From NCBI GenBank assembly GCA_965651265.1, contig CBFGRV010000027.1:1-44680 (forward strand): a stretch of 44,680 nucleotides of DNA, in the 5' to 3' direction. The translations under genes were made by a program, and so were the position numbers. Origin of the DNA: CBFGRV01 sp965651265 (GTDB lineage Bacteria > Bacteroidota > Rhodothermia > Rhodothermales > VXPQ01). The notes under the pieces were generated by a model. That model was not told where the DNA came from and did no database searches. It saw nothing but the letters and a program-made list of their open reading frames with translations. This document shows, piece after piece, positions 35,214 through 44,489 of the stretch; position 1 is the stretch's first letter, and each line of letters begins with the position of its first letter.

Positions 35214-36491
35214 ATGGACGAACAGACCTACTTAGTAGATAGAGAACTCGAGGAGCGGCGCCCGTATGCCCGGCGCCGTGTGGCGCTTTTCACGGGCGCC
35301 TATAACCACATCGCTGACGGCGTATCGCTGACGCTGAATCGGCTCGTTTCCTTTTTGCAGCGACACGATACGGAGACGCTCGTTTTTGCGCCTACCGTCG
35401 ACGATCCGCCGGTGAATCATGCCGGCACGCTGGTACCGATCCCGTCGATCCCCCTGCCGGGTCGTCCGGAGTATCGTGCCTCGCTGGGGCTTCCGCGATC
35501 TGCGCGCGCCACACTCAAGCACTTTCGCCCCAACGTGGTGCACATCGCCACGCCCGACTTCCTGGGCTACAAGGCGCTTCGCCTGGCTGAACGATGGAAG
35601 ATTCCCGTGGTGGCATCCTATCACACCCATTTCAGCTCCTATCTGAAGTACTACGGCTTTGGGGGCCTCGAAAGCGTGATGTGGCGGTACCTCCAGAACT
35701 TCTACAGCCGCTGCCGACATGTCTACGTGCCGTCCCCGTCCATGGCGGAGGTGTTGCGATCCCACGGAATCGAGAGCGGTTTGCGCCTCTGGTCGCGGGG
35801 GGTGGATACGTGCCGGTTCAATCCCTCTCGTCGATCCAACGAATGGCGCCGATCGATGGGCGTGGGTGACGACGAGATCCTCGTCAGCTTCATCGGACGG
35901 CTCGTGTGGGAGAAGGGGCTCCGCGTCTTCGCCGATGTGATCCAGAACGTGGAGCAGCGGGGCATTCCGCATCGCAGCATGATCGTGGGCGAGGGTCCCG
36001 CGCTGACGGAGCTTCGAGAGCGGCTCCCGTCGACCCTGTTTACGGGCTATCTCGAGGGCACGGCTTTGGCTCGAGCCTACGCGTCATCCGATGTCTTCCT
36101 CTTCCCGAGCGATACGGAGACGTTTGGCAACGTGACGCTCGAGGCTATGGCTTCGGGAGTGCCCACGGTTTGCGCCGACGCCACCGGAAGTCGGACCCTC
36201 GTCGAACATGGCGAGACCGGCCTTCTCGTTCCGGCCGGTAATTCCGCCGCGTTCACGGAGGCCGTCCTTCATCTTATCGAGGATCACGAGGAACGCCGCC
36301 GAATGGGTGGAGAAGCGCTGCTTCGTGCCCGCCAGTACGATTGGGATACCGTGCTCATGCACATCGTGCGGTGGTACGACGAGATCATAGATCCGGAAGT
36401 CGATTTCTCCGGCGACGGTTTTATGAAAGATCTGCCGGTTCCGCTAGCCAAACCGGCAACATCACCCCTCCTAAGTCAGCTCACATCCTGA
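35214..36491 (+). CDS. GT-B glycosyltransferase, SqdX/MgtA-like
   Basis: Product of 425 residues from ATG 35214 (GTG 35208 would add two). The N-terminal domain starts VALFTGAYNHIADGVSLTLN and contains HIATPDFLGYKALRLAERW and VASYHTHFSSYLKYYG, typical of the GT4 subgroup that glycosylates membrane lipids (SqdX, MgtA, PimB-like). The donor domain has FIGRLVWEKGLRVFADVI and FPSDTETFGNVTLEAMASG with the EX7E-type glutamates. A glycolipid or lipid-linked glycan is the probable product. It is followed by a second GT-B gene 8 bases downstream. Confidence 0.9.
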   Translation: MDEQTYLVDRELEERRPYARRRVALFTGAYNHIADGVSLTLNRLVSFLQRHDTETLVFAPTVDDPPVNHAGTLVPIPSIPLPGRPEYRASLGLPRSARATLKHFRPNVVHIATPDFLGYKALRLAERWKIPVVASYHTHFSSYLKYYGFGGLESVMWRYLQNFYSRCRHVYVPSPSMAEVLRSHGIESGLRLWSRGVDTCRFNPSRRSNEWRRSMGVGDDEILVSFIGRLVWEKGLRVFADVIQNVEQRGIPHRSMIVGEGPALTELRERLPSTLFTGYLEGTALARAYASSDVFLFPSDTETFGNVTLEAMASGVPTVCADATGSRTLVEHGETGLLVPAGNSAAFTEAVLHLIEDHEERRRMGGEALLRARQYDWDTVLMHIVRWYDEIIDPEVDFSGDGFMKDLPVPLAKPATSPLLSQLTS

Positions 36492-36499
36492 TATCCACT

Positions 36500-37666
36500 T
36501 TGCGCGTCCTCTTCGTTTCGCATTCGTTTCCGGCTGCCGGTCGAGCGCTCTCGAACCTGGGCGGAATGCAGCGAGTGGCGACTGAGCTGCACGAGGCACT
36601 CGAAACGCATCCCGATATCGAGTATTCCTCCATCGTGCTTCGCAGTTCTTGGCGATGGACCCATGTCAAGACGGGGCCATTTCTGGCTCGCACCCTCGCC
36701 GAGCTGCGCAGGCGCATCGATGCTCGCGAGGTAGATGTCGTGCTTTTCTCATCGATGGTCAGTGCGGCGCTTGCCGTTTTCCTGGCCCGGAGCACCAATC
36801 CGAAGGATGTGGTCCTCGCTGCCGTCGTGCACGGCCGCGACGTTACGTGGGATTTCGGGCCATACCAGCGGTTTGTCCCCAGGATCTTCGATGCCCTGGA
36901 TCTTGTGTTGCCGGTTAGCCGCGCGACGGCCGACGCTTGCCTGTCGCGTGGCCTTCGCAGGGATCGGCTCGTCGTTGTGCCCAACGGTATCTCGCTCAGT
37001 CGGTTCGAGCCTGTGAGGAGCAATCGGAAGGAACGTCGTCGAGCGCTCCTCGAGCAGATGGGGGGCGACGGGAAGTCGGAACCCGGCCTTCTCCTTTGTA
37101 GCGTCGGGCGCCAGGTCAAGCGGAAGGGTTTTGTGTGGTTCGTGGATGAGGTCCTCCCTCTCCTTCCCGACGATGTCCACTACTGGCTGGCCGGCGAGGG
37201 CCCCGAATCGGAAGACATCCTTGCGGCCGCCAGACGCCGGAACGTTTCGCATCGCGTGCGTCCGCTTGGACGCGTGTCCGAGTGCGATCTCGAGCTCCTG
37301 TACGCCGCCTCCGACCTCTTCATAATGCCCAATGTCCCCGTCCGGGGAGACATGGAGGGCTTCGGAGTGGTGATGCTCGAGGCCGGGTTGTCGGGACTCC
37401 CCACGATTGCATCTCGGCTAGAGGGCATCGCGGACGTCATTCAGGAGGGAAAGAATGGCCACCTGATCACAACCATGGACGCGTGGGCATTCTCGGAAGC
37501 CATCATGGCGTACTATCGGAATGAGGCGAAGCTTGCCCGCGCCGGGGAACGAGCGCGTTCCTTCGTCACGGAGCGTTTCGGTTGGAGTGCGGTTGCCGAC
37601 CGATACGTGAATGAGCTACGCAAAGCGGCCACTTTGACTCCGGTTCCGTACGAGGCCGTCGCCTGA
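36500..37666 (+). CDS. GT-B glycosyltransferase, GT4 type
   Basis: Product of 388 residues, probably from TTG 36500, the first start-like codon directly before the family N-terminus RVLFVSHSFPAAGRALSNLG; no ATG or GTG lies between it and the upstream stop of the partner gene. The donor domain shows SVGRQVKRKGFVWFVDEVLP, LAGEGPESEDIL and MPNVPVRGDMEGFGVVMLEA with the two conserved glutamates. It starts 8 bases after the other glycosyltransferase, so the two probably act in sequence on the same acceptor. It is convergent with the RND gene, 16 bases away. Confidence 0.87.
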   Translation: MRVLFVSHSFPAAGRALSNLGGMQRVATELHEALETHPDIEYSSIVLRSSWRWTHVKTGPFLARTLAELRRRIDAREVDVVLFSSMVSAALAVFLARSTNPKDVVLAAVVHGRDVTWDFGPYQRFVPRIFDALDLVLPVSRATADACLSRGLRRDRLVVVPNGISLSRFEPVRSNRKERRRALLEQMGGDGKSEPGLLLCSVGRQVKRKGFVWFVDEVLPLLPDDVHYWLAGEGPESEDILAAARRRNVSHRVRPLGRVSECDLELLYAASDLFIMPNVPVRGDMEGFGVVMLEAGLSGLPTIASRLEGIADVIQEGKNGHLITTMDAWAFSEAIMAYYRNEAKLARAGERARSFVTERFGWSAVADRYVNELRKAATLTPVPYEAVA

Positions 37667-37682
37667 AAGAAGTGACGAACGA

Positions 37683-40256
37683 CTAGCCCCTGTCTTCGAG
37701 GAGGGCGGGCTCCTGCTCGACCGATCCTTCCATCGGCAGAGCCCCGGATCGACGATCTTCCAGCCACTGAAGGAGTGCCGGATGGAAGGCAAGTGCGGCC
37801 AGAAGCGTCATGCCGATGCCGACAACGGCCAGCTCGCCGATGCTCTTCAGGCCGGGATGGAAGCTCAACAGGAGACCCGCAAATCCGACCATGGTCGTAA
37901 GGGAGGCCATCGTGATGTGCTCGCCCGTCGAGCGCAACACCCTTCGAATCGTACCCCGCCCTTCCTCTCGATAGCGGTGTACCAGGTGAACACCGGCGTC
38001 GTTGCCGATACCTAACACGGCCGGAAGGACGACGATGTTATAGAAGTTTAGCTTGAGATTGAGTAGCTCCATCAGGAGGATCATCCACAAGACTCCCATT
38101 ACGAGCGGCACCGTGGCTAATGCCGCCCAGCGGATCGATCCAAAATTGATCCACATCAGCAAGATGACGATGACGAAAGTGATCACGACCATGTAGGGCG
38201 CCTCCTTCAACAAGAGGCGCAACATATCGGCCGCCACAAGGGACGTCGAGCCTGCATGGTACACCTTGCCCTCCGCCGTCACGATCGTGCCGACGTCATC
38301 GGCGAAGGCCATGGAGTTGCGTCCATCCGAAAGCCCGACAGCGGGATAGATCATCACGAAATTGCCCACCTCGCCCGTCTTGGAGGTGAACTGATTCCGT
38401 ATCGATTCCGGGATGTCGTCGATGTCGATCGGCCGGGTCGTCTGTGCGGCATGCCGGATGCGCTCGATCTCCGGGCCACCTTCTGCCTGAATGAGGGGGT
38501 CATTCAGCAGCGCGCGGATATCGGCGATCCGTGCCAGCTTCCTCTGTTGCGCATCCGGCTCCATCGGAAATCGATCTTGGAGGGACTCGACCCGGTCGAT
38601 GGTCGGGGTCAGGGTGTCCTTCGCTATGTGCTCCTCTACGGCCTCCACGACGGCCCGCACTTCGGACGGGTCGTCTACGAGCACGTAGGCGGGATTTGCG
38701 CCGCGGCCCGGGTAGACGGTCCGTACGACCGCACGCCTTGCCTCGTACTCCGAGTACTCCGGTTCCAGATTGCCGAACTGATACTCGAACTCGACCCGCG
38801 GAAGGAGGACGAGTGCCGCGACGGCGGCGGCAACGCTTGCCAGGACGATGCCGCGGGATCGTGAAATCGGTTTCGATCGATCGGTCGCAGGTGAAGGCGC
38901 GATCTCCCTGGTATCGAAGTTGAGGAGGCGGTATCGCTCGAAGATCAGCAACAGGGCAGGCAAAACCACGGTCATGGCGATCAGCGCAAGGAGAACGCCC
39001 GTACCCGCTATGAAACCGAATTCGCTGAAGCCTTTGAAATCGGCAATCATCAGCACGAAGAGGGCAACGGCCGTAGTCATACACCCTACGGCGATGGCCT
39101 GCCCCGTGCTGGTGAGCGTTCGTTCCGTGGCTTGATCGGGCGTGTGTCCTTTTCCGCGCTCTTCCGTGTACCGGGCGTAGTAATGAATGCCGTAGTCGAT
39201 CCCCAGTCCGAAGAGCACGAGCCCCAGGGTCGACGTCATCAGATTCAGCGTCTCGAAGACCAGATAGGCGAGACCGAAGGTCCAGGTCAGGCTCATGAGC
39301 AGCGGCACGCCGATCAGCGCCGCCAACACTGGTGTACGGGCGATCTGCGCAAAGAGGACGCGCGCATCGTAGCGATGCCCGGCACGAGCCGTATAGGCCT
39401 TGTAGAAGAAGTAGAGAACGACCATCAATAGAACCGTGCTCACGCCCGCCGCGAACGATCCGAAAACGTCGCGGGTGATGGAGGTCACCTCGACGAGCTG
39501 CCGGTACAGACGCCCCGCCAGAATGACCTCCATTTCGGGGTGGTAGGATTCCGGATTCATCTCGTCAACGAGAGCGTCGAGGTCCTCGTACAGACCTTCT
39601 ATGAACGAGATGTTGGTCTGCGACCCGGTGGGGTAAAAACGCAGCACCATCACGGTGCTGTCTTCGTTGATGGGATATTCCTTTCCGATGACCTGATCGT
39701 AGACCGCCTGGAGGTCCCGCTCCAGGGAGAATGCAGCCTCCTGGGCGTCTTCTTCCTCCTCGAGGTCGAGGTCAAAGAAGAAAGGGTTGGCCTCCAGCTT
39801 GGCTGAGCGAATTTCTTCCTGGATGTACGCCTCGAGGCTGTCGAGCTCCGCATCCGTGGCGAAGTAGAGGGCGTTCTCCTCGAGGAAAGCTGTGTCCTTC
39901 CGGTAATCGACTCGCTGGAGATAGGGCTCTCCCGTCTGGGGCCACTTTAGCTCCAGAGCCCGGGGGATGAAGTCTTCGGCGAACGCGCGATTCGCCTCGA
40001 AGGACGGGCTCCGGATGGCTATGTCCGCCGTCGTCTCGCTGCCCACCATTTCGCGGAGCCGCTCGAGCGCCTGAACGCTGGGGTAGTTCGACGGAATGAG
40101 CTTCGAAAAGTCTGTGTCGATGCGCAGTTGCTGAGCCAGGATGAATCCGCCGACCGAAAGCAACACGGCGACCAGTACGACCAGCGGCGCGCGCCGCGTC
40201 ACCAGGTGCACAACCGGGCGAACGAGGTGATAGAACCGGGTCCTTTCCTGTCTCAT
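37683..40256 (-). CDS. RND/MMPL-family membrane transporter
   Basis: Product of 857 residues from ATG 40256 (TTG 40289 would add eleven). It has about twelve membrane helices in two halves, each following a large periplasmic domain. The SSD-like segment LGLVLFGLGIDYGIHYYARY and the second-half GIGNDAGVHLVHRYREEG carry the conserved aspartates of proton-coupled transport. The layout and length are those of MMPL/HpnN-type lipid exporters rather than multidrug AcrB pumps. It is followed 16 bases (from the TTG) by no gene on its own strand but preceded by DUF3047 and the flippase-like gene, so it is the last gene of a three-gene minus-strand group. Confidence 0.88.
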   Translation of the reverse strand: MRQERTRFYHLVRPVVHLVTRRAPLVVLVAVLLSVGGFILAQQLRIDTDFSKLIPSNYPSVQALERLREMVGSETTADIAIRSPSFEANRAFAEDFIPRALELKWPQTGEPYLQRVDYRKDTAFLEENALYFATDAELDSLEAYIQEEIRSAKLEANPFFFDLDLEEEEDAQEAAFSLERDLQAVYDQVIGKEYPINEDSTVMVLRFYPTGSQTNISFIEGLYEDLDALVDEMNPESYHPEMEVILAGRLYRQLVEVTSITRDVFGSFAAGVSTVLLMVVLYFFYKAYTARAGHRYDARVLFAQIARTPVLAALIGVPLLMSLTWTFGLAYLVFETLNLMTSTLGLVLFGLGIDYGIHYYARYTEERGKGHTPDQATERTLTSTGQAIAVGCMTTAVALFVLMIADFKGFSEFGFIAGTGVLLALIAMTVVLPALLLIFERYRLLNFDTREIAPSPATDRSKPISRSRGIVLASVAAAVAALVLLPRVEFEYQFGNLEPEYSEYEARRAVVRTVYPGRGANPAYVLVDDPSEVRAVVEAVEEHIAKDTLTPTIDRVESLQDRFPMEPDAQQRKLARIADIRALLNDPLIQAEGGPEIERIRHAAQTTRPIDIDDIPESIRNQFTSKTGEVGNFVMIYPAVGLSDGRNSMAFADDVGTIVTAEGKVYHAGSTSLVAADMLRLLLKEAPYMVVITFVIVILLMWINFGSIRWAALATVPLVMGVLWMILLMELLNLKLNFYNIVVLPAVLGIGNDAGVHLVHRYREEGRGTIRRVLRSTGEHITMASLTTMVGFAGLLLSFHPGLKSIGELAVVGIGMTLLAALAFHPALLQWLEDRRSGALPMEGSVEQEPALLEDRG

Positions 40257-40305
40257 CTCGGTCGTCTTCGGCGTTGTTGGATCGTGCAATAGCGCCTCAG
40301 CATGT

Positions 40306-41007
40306 TCACTTCGACATCACTACGATATTGTCGAAGTCGACCTCGGCCGTCGAGCGGGTGTTGTCGGAATCACTCCACAGCGTGATGGTGAAGGGCTCGT
40401 CCGGTGGATCGCCACCGAAGAGGCGGCGATAGTCTTCCGGCACGTTGCGCGTCACCGTCACCCAGCGGCCGGTTCCGTCCAGGCCACTCGATGCAACGAG
40501 GACCTTGACGTTCCCGGTGGAGACGACGGTTCCTTCCGGAAGACTCGTACTGTACACGTACTTGATGCTCAATGGTCGTCCAAGCCAGTCCCTCTTCGAG
40601 AACGAGACGTAGATGGCGCCGCCCGAGTCGTTGACCTTGTCTTCACGAGCTCCCTCCGGTAGACGCCTCGCGCGCCAATCCCAGCGCAACATCGGATATT
40701 CGGACAGCCGCCAATCAAAATCGGTAGACGGTAGGGAAATTCGTTGTGCCTCGCCCTCCGTGTACGCTCTTACGAATTTGTTGCCGCCCTCCGCGACCAC
40801 CGTAAACTTCTCTTTCGGATTCATAAAAGGCCCGAGTGGCAAGAACGCGCGCTCGCGGCTCGAAAAAAAGCGCCAGCGGGCCGGCGGCTCACCCGGATTA
40901 TCCTCTTCGAAATCCTCCAGCACGATCGAACGAGTGGTGTCCGGCGAAGTTGACAATGCGGCCCCGGTGAACACGAGCCATCCGACGATGAGGAAGGTCA
41001 GTTTCAT
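40306..41007 (-). CDS. Secreted DUF3047 protein
   Basis: Product of 233 residues from ATG 41007 (41025 possible). A signal peptide MKLTFLIVGWLVFTGAALS is followed by a beta-rich domain with the DUF3047 features LEDFEEDNPGEPPARWRFFS, LRWDWRARRLPEGA and VDFDNIVVMS. The fold is sugar- or lipid-binding-like, but no function is established. It lies directly upstream of the RND transporter and may be a periplasmic partner of it (inference). Confidence 0.8.
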   Translation of the reverse strand: MKLTFLIVGWLVFTGAALSTSPDTTRSIVLEDFEEDNPGEPPARWRFFSSRERAFLPLGPFMNPKEKFTVVAEGGNKFVRAYTEGEAQRISLPSTDFDWRLSEYPMLRWDWRARRLPEGAREDKVNDSGGAIYVSFSKRDWLGRPLSIKYVYSTSLPEGTVVSTGNVKVLVASSGLDGTGRWVTVTRNVPEDYRRLFGGDPPDEPFTITLWSDSDNTRSTAEVDFDNIVVMSK

Positions 41008-41134
41008 GGGTGAGCATAGTCTCATAGTGCTCCGAGGCCGATCAGCGATTCGAGGGGAATAGATGGTGGACCCCGCTCCGGCCGTCTTGGGCCCGCCCGG
41101 TACATCAATATCAGTGCCAAGCCCTGGGCCTTGA

Positions 41135-42151
41135 TCAAGTCTTGAAGGGCTCGGACAATTCCTCGAGGTTCCCCGCCTCCACCGGGACGTCTTGCGGGCC
41201 TTCAAGGTCATTTCCATCGTTTCGGGTGGACACCCGGTGCCTTTCGTACCATACAGTGCTCGTGAAAAGCACCAGATTCAGCAGGCGATCGAAGGCGCTC
41301 CGCACGAGGAGCATCCCCATCACGATGGCCACCGGGACATCGAGCATGGGTGCGAGGCCGGCGCCTGCGCTCGCAAATACCAGGTCGCTCGAGGGCAGAA
41401 ATGGGATGCGATTGATGAGGACGAAGACGACGAGCAGCAGCGCCCAGGTCTCGAACGATGCCGTAGGCACCACGATCCACCACGCCGCGATCTGGAATAC
41501 GTACCCGAGCAAAAACCGCGACAGATGGGCAGCCGCCAGGAGGGGAAGCACGCGTTCTGGAAGCGAGAAAAGAACCTTTCGGAAATGATACACGGCGAGT
41601 CCCGCGAGCGTCGCCGCAATCACTCCCAGTGCGATGTAGCCGGGGCTAGGCTGATCAACCAGATCGCCCAGATCCACATACCCCGTGGCCAGAAAGCCCC
41701 CGATCAGCAGAGCGGCGGCGGACAGAGAAGCCGCCGAAGAAACGATCAGATTGTCTTTGATGGTGCCCATAATCGCCCGGCCGCCGGCCGCAACGCGCTC
41801 TTTTGCCCAGGCGAAGAGGTACAGCTCTCCTGAATAACCGACGACATCCGTATTCAGGACGCGCTTGCGTATCATGATGGGTATGCATTCGAGCGGCCGC
41901 ATCCGCCAGAGCCTTCCGTATATCACGGATTCGGTCACGGGCAGCAAGAGATACATGGCCAGCACGAGCACGTAGAAAAGCGGATGCGTGGGCAGCGACC
42001 CGATGACCTGAGCCCATCCGATCCTCGTGACCTGATAGACGAGCAGCGCAACGATCCCCGTTGCGAACAGAGCGCGCGCCACTTTCAAGGTGCTCCGCCC
42101 GCCCGGGCTCTCGGCTAATGCCTGCCAGCGATTGAACAAAGACTTCGTCAT
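41135..42151 (-). CDS. Flippase-like membrane protein (UPF0104/LPG-synthase TM-like)
   Basis: Product of 338 residues from ATG 42151. About eight hydrophobic segments with the layout of the lysylphosphatidylglycerol-synthase membrane domain family (AglD/UPF0104): first helix ALFATGIVALLVYQV, then VTESVIYGRLWRM, YSGELYLFAWAKERVA, later LLVVFVLINRIPFLPSSDLVF. No soluble aminoacyltransferase domain is present, so lipid flipping or scaffolding is more likely than lysyl transfer. It is separated from the DUF3047 gene by about 128 bases and is divergent from the HTTM operon. Confidence 0.68.
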   Translation of the reverse strand: MTKSLFNRWQALAESPGGRSTLKVARALFATGIVALLVYQVTRIGWAQVIGSLPTHPLFYVLVLAMYLLLPVTESVIYGRLWRMRPLECIPIMIRKRVLNTDVVGYSGELYLFAWAKERVAAGGRAIMGTIKDNLIVSSAASLSAAALLIGGFLATGYVDLGDLVDQPSPGYIALGVIAATLAGLAVYHFRKVLFSLPERVLPLLAAAHLSRFLLGYVFQIAAWWIVVPTASFETWALLLVVFVLINRIPFLPSSDLVFASAGAGLAPMLDVPVAIVMGMLLVRSAFDRLLNLVLFTSTVWYERHRVSTRNDGNDLEGPQDVPVEAGNLEELSEPFKT

Positions 42152-42268
42152 CTCATGCACGCTCGCCCCCGGGGCGAACAGTCTCCGACCATCCCCGCAG
42201 GAGGCAACTCGAACTCACGCAAAAAGCGGCGGCACTCATCGGATTCAGATTAAATTGTCGTCCATCAC

Positions 42269-42322
42269 GCGGTGGTTTTTATCCGCTTCCGGCCGAGAAC
42301 GCATTTCCGGAAGAATCACCGC
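42269..42322. other. Nested stem-loop before the HTTM operon
   Basis: An inner stem CTTCCGG/CCGGAAG (42286-42292 and 42307-42313, loop 14) lies within an outer GCGGTG/CACCGC pair (42269-42274 and 42317-42322). It sits 53 bases before the GTG of the first operon gene, in the divergent gap of 224 bases. It could be a 5' leader structure; no T run makes it a terminator. Confidence 0.4.
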
Positions 42323-42375
42323 CTCATAACGATTGATAGCACGGTCCGTTCGCCTCATTCTCTGAGACCCAGCAC

Positions 42376-42864
42376 GTGAGTAAGGACAACGTCCGGCGGC
42401 TCTTCATCGCCGTTCTCGCCATACTACCCCTGCAGTACGGCCTGGTCGGACTCACGGGGTTGTTGGGTTGGATGGAGCCCTGGCCCGCCGTGGTCCTGCC
42501 GGGCTTTAAGGGGGTCGCGGATCGATTGGAGCACTTCGAGTTGCAGCAGGCCGTGCTCGAAGCGTACTTCACAGATTCGACGACCACCTACGTTCCCGTC
42601 AACGACCTTTTCGAATCGATTCCGTCGTCTCATCACCTGGGAGTCCTCCGGCGGCAATTCAGACCGGCATCCATGAGCGGAACTTCCGAAACGGAGCAGG
42701 CCCTCCATCCGGAGATTCGCTCCTGGCTCAGCGATCGACTCGCCCGCCTCTACCCGGAAAGAACGACGGAGCGGCTCGACGTGGTGTGGTTCCAGATACG
42801 CTTCAGCCCGACGGGCGTCTTGTCCGACGCCACCCCCATCGACACGCTGCGCCTTCCCCTGTGA
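42376..42864 (+). CDS. Anchored unknown protein, first gene of the HTTM operon
   Basis: Product of 162 residues from GTG 42376. One N-terminal hydrophobic segment (RRLFIAVLAILPLQYGLVGLTG... about 8-30) acts as signal or anchor; the remainder is soluble, mostly helical with charged stretches (VADRLEHFELQQAVLEAYF and LSDRLARLYPERTTERLD), and ends in a short strand-rich segment. I do not recognise a family. It starts 12 bases before the HTTM gene, so it is translated with it and probably forms a complex with it. Confidence 0.75.
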   Translation: MSKDNVRRLFIAVLAILPLQYGLVGLTGLLGWMEPWPAVVLPGFKGVADRLEHFELQQAVLEAYFTDSTTTYVPVNDLFESIPSSHHLGVLRRQFRPASMSGTSETEQALHPEIRSWLSDRLARLYPERTTERLDVVWFQIRFSPTGVLSDATPIDTLRLPL

Positions 42865-42876
42865 TAGTGCTACGAG

Positions 42877-43983
42877 ATGCCGCGCAATACTGATCGGTTC
42901 GATGCGTGGATTCACGAGACGTTTCCCGTGGATGCGGCGGGTCTCGGCCTTTTTCGGATGGCATACGCGGCCTTCGCGTTGTTCATCATCGCACCGGGGC
43001 ACGACGCGTACACGAATCTCGTAGCGCTCGCGGAGCTTCCCGACGCGATGTTCGCTCCTCCCCCCGGCCCCATGCAGCTGTTCAGGGGGTTTCCGCCGGT
43101 CATCGTCGCCGAGGGCATCCTGCTCCTCTTGAACCTGGCGCTGGCCGCTCTCCTCATAGGCTACCGCACACGCCTTGCCTCCATCTCCACAGCCGTGCTT
43201 TTCCTACTTGTGTACGGCTTCTCATACTCGCTCGGGAAAATCAACCACAACCTGCTGTTCGTGCTGGTGCCTATTGTGATGGCAGGATCCGGTTGGGGCG
43301 GTGACCTTTCGTACGACGCGCAGTTCCACGACCGCCGAGAGCCACGGGCCTGGCCACTGATGCTGCTTGCCGTCATCGTCGGCTTTGCGATGTTCACCTC
43401 CGGGTTCGCGAAGCTGCTCGGGGGGTGGCTCGATTTATCGACGCAGGCCGCTTACGGGCATTTACTGAAGCACTTCTTCGTACGCGGCCGTGTCGATCTT
43501 CTCGCCCCGTATGCCGTGGGCCTGGAAAGCCGCACGCTCTGGGAGGTATTCGATTATGCAACGGTGCTTTTCGAACTGGGCTTTCTGCTGAGCATCTCGA
43601 GCGCGCGTTCGTTCCGCTGGTTCGTGGCCGCCGCGGTCGTTTTTCACTTCGGCATCATGTTGATCCTCAACATCTCCTTCCATTTCAATCTCATCGTATA
43701 CGCGGCGTTCGCGGACTGGCCGACCATGGGGCGTTGGGTCCGCGAGTATCTGCCGAGCATTCAACTTCCGCGCGCCATGGCGCTGAGTTTCGCCGTCCTC
43801 CTCGGTACCGCCACCTACCTCTTGGGCTCCCCCCTTATCTGGCTCGATCAAATCATCCCGCTCCGATCCGATCTCCTGGCGCGTGAGGTTCTGACGATGA
43901 TCGCCGGCATGGCGGTCATCGTGTATCTGGGAATCCGCGAAGCCATTCTCGGGTTATACCGCGCGAATAGGCGAGGTAGATAG
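42877..43983 (+). CDS. HTTM-domain membrane protein (carboxylase-like)
   Basis: Product of 368 residues with about nine membrane segments. It has the horizontally transferred transmembrane (HTTM) pattern shared with vitamin K-dependent gamma-carboxylases: an opening DAWIHETFPVDAAGLGLFRM, then YSLGKINHNLLFVLVPIVMA with the conserved His/Asn, GSGWGGDLSYDA, FTSGFAKLLGGWLD and FNLIVYAAFADWP near the end. The lumenal C-terminal domain of true VKGC is missing, so carboxylase activity is unproven. HTTM proteins of bacteria are of unknown function. It is the core of this four-gene operon. Confidence 0.8.
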   Translation: MPRNTDRFDAWIHETFPVDAAGLGLFRMAYAAFALFIIAPGHDAYTNLVALAELPDAMFAPPPGPMQLFRGFPPVIVAEGILLLLNLALAALLIGYRTRLASISTAVLFLLVYGFSYSLGKINHNLLFVLVPIVMAGSGWGGDLSYDAQFHDRREPRAWPLMLLAVIVGFAMFTSGFAKLLGGWLDLSTQAAYGHLLKHFFVRGRVDLLAPYAVGLESRTLWEVFDYATVLFELGFLLSISSARSFRWFVAAAVVFHFGIMLILNISFHFNLIVYAAFADWPTMGRWVREYLPSIQLPRAMALSFAVLLGTATYLLGSPLIWLDQIIPLRSDLLAREVLTMIAGMAVIVYLGIREAILGLYRANRRGR

Positions 43984-44000
43984 TCTCATCCCATCCGAAT

Positions 44001-44489
44001 ATGGCCCCCGGCCCTCTCAAGCGTGCCAGGAACACGCTGATCGTGACCTTTCTGGCGTACGCGCTGCTGGTCGCGACCAATCTGGGAGAGTTCTGGCCCT
44101 TCTCCATCTACCCGATGTTTTCGCAGGGGGGAATCCCGTGGTCGCGCGCCGTCGTTCGCGACGTGAGCGACGATCCGGAATCGGTTCGATGGGGTCGAAT
44201 CACCGCCGCAGAGCTGCCCGGCGACGCCTATCCGCTGCTCGAGCATGGTGTCAACCCCATCGACCTCGCGAATTTTGTGTCGAAGACGAGGTCGTGGCAT
44301 GAGGAGCGCGTGGATGGCCTCCGGCGAATGTTTGGTGAGGATGAGCTTTCGCGGCGCCGCGTCCTGGTGGTGCGCGCAGACGGTGAACTCATCGGAGATT
44401 CCGTCGCCGTCACGTTCGTGCCCTACGCGCTGATGCTCAGCGATACGACGCTACTCCATCCCGATCTGCTCCGTAGTCCGTCCGAATAG
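44001..44489 (+). CDS. Anchored unknown protein of the HTTM operon
   Basis: Product of 162 residues. One N-terminal membrane segment (LIVTFLAYALLVATNLG), followed by the motif FWPFSIYPMFSQGG, a sequence often seen in small proteins beside HTTM genes, and a soluble domain with VRWGRITAAELPGDAYPLLE and RVDGLRRMFGEDEL. It starts 17 bases after the HTTM stop. No assigned function. It is similar in size and topology to the first gene of the operon, though I see no clear sequence similarity between the two. Confidence 0.75.
   Translation: MAPGPLKRARNTLIVTFLAYALLVATNLGEFWPFSIYPMFSQGGIPWSRAVVRDVSDDPESVRWGRITAAELPGDAYPLLEHGVNPIDLANFVSKTRSWHEERVDGLRRMFGEDELSRRRVLVVRADGELIGDSVAVTFVPYALMLSDTTLLHPDLLRSPSE

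Noticed and set aside
3866..36390. Other long antisense frames, for example 5617-7395 and 19801-21186 on the plus strand
   Set aside because: They mirror murC and pyrG; high GC keeps opposite frames open and they have no family motifs.
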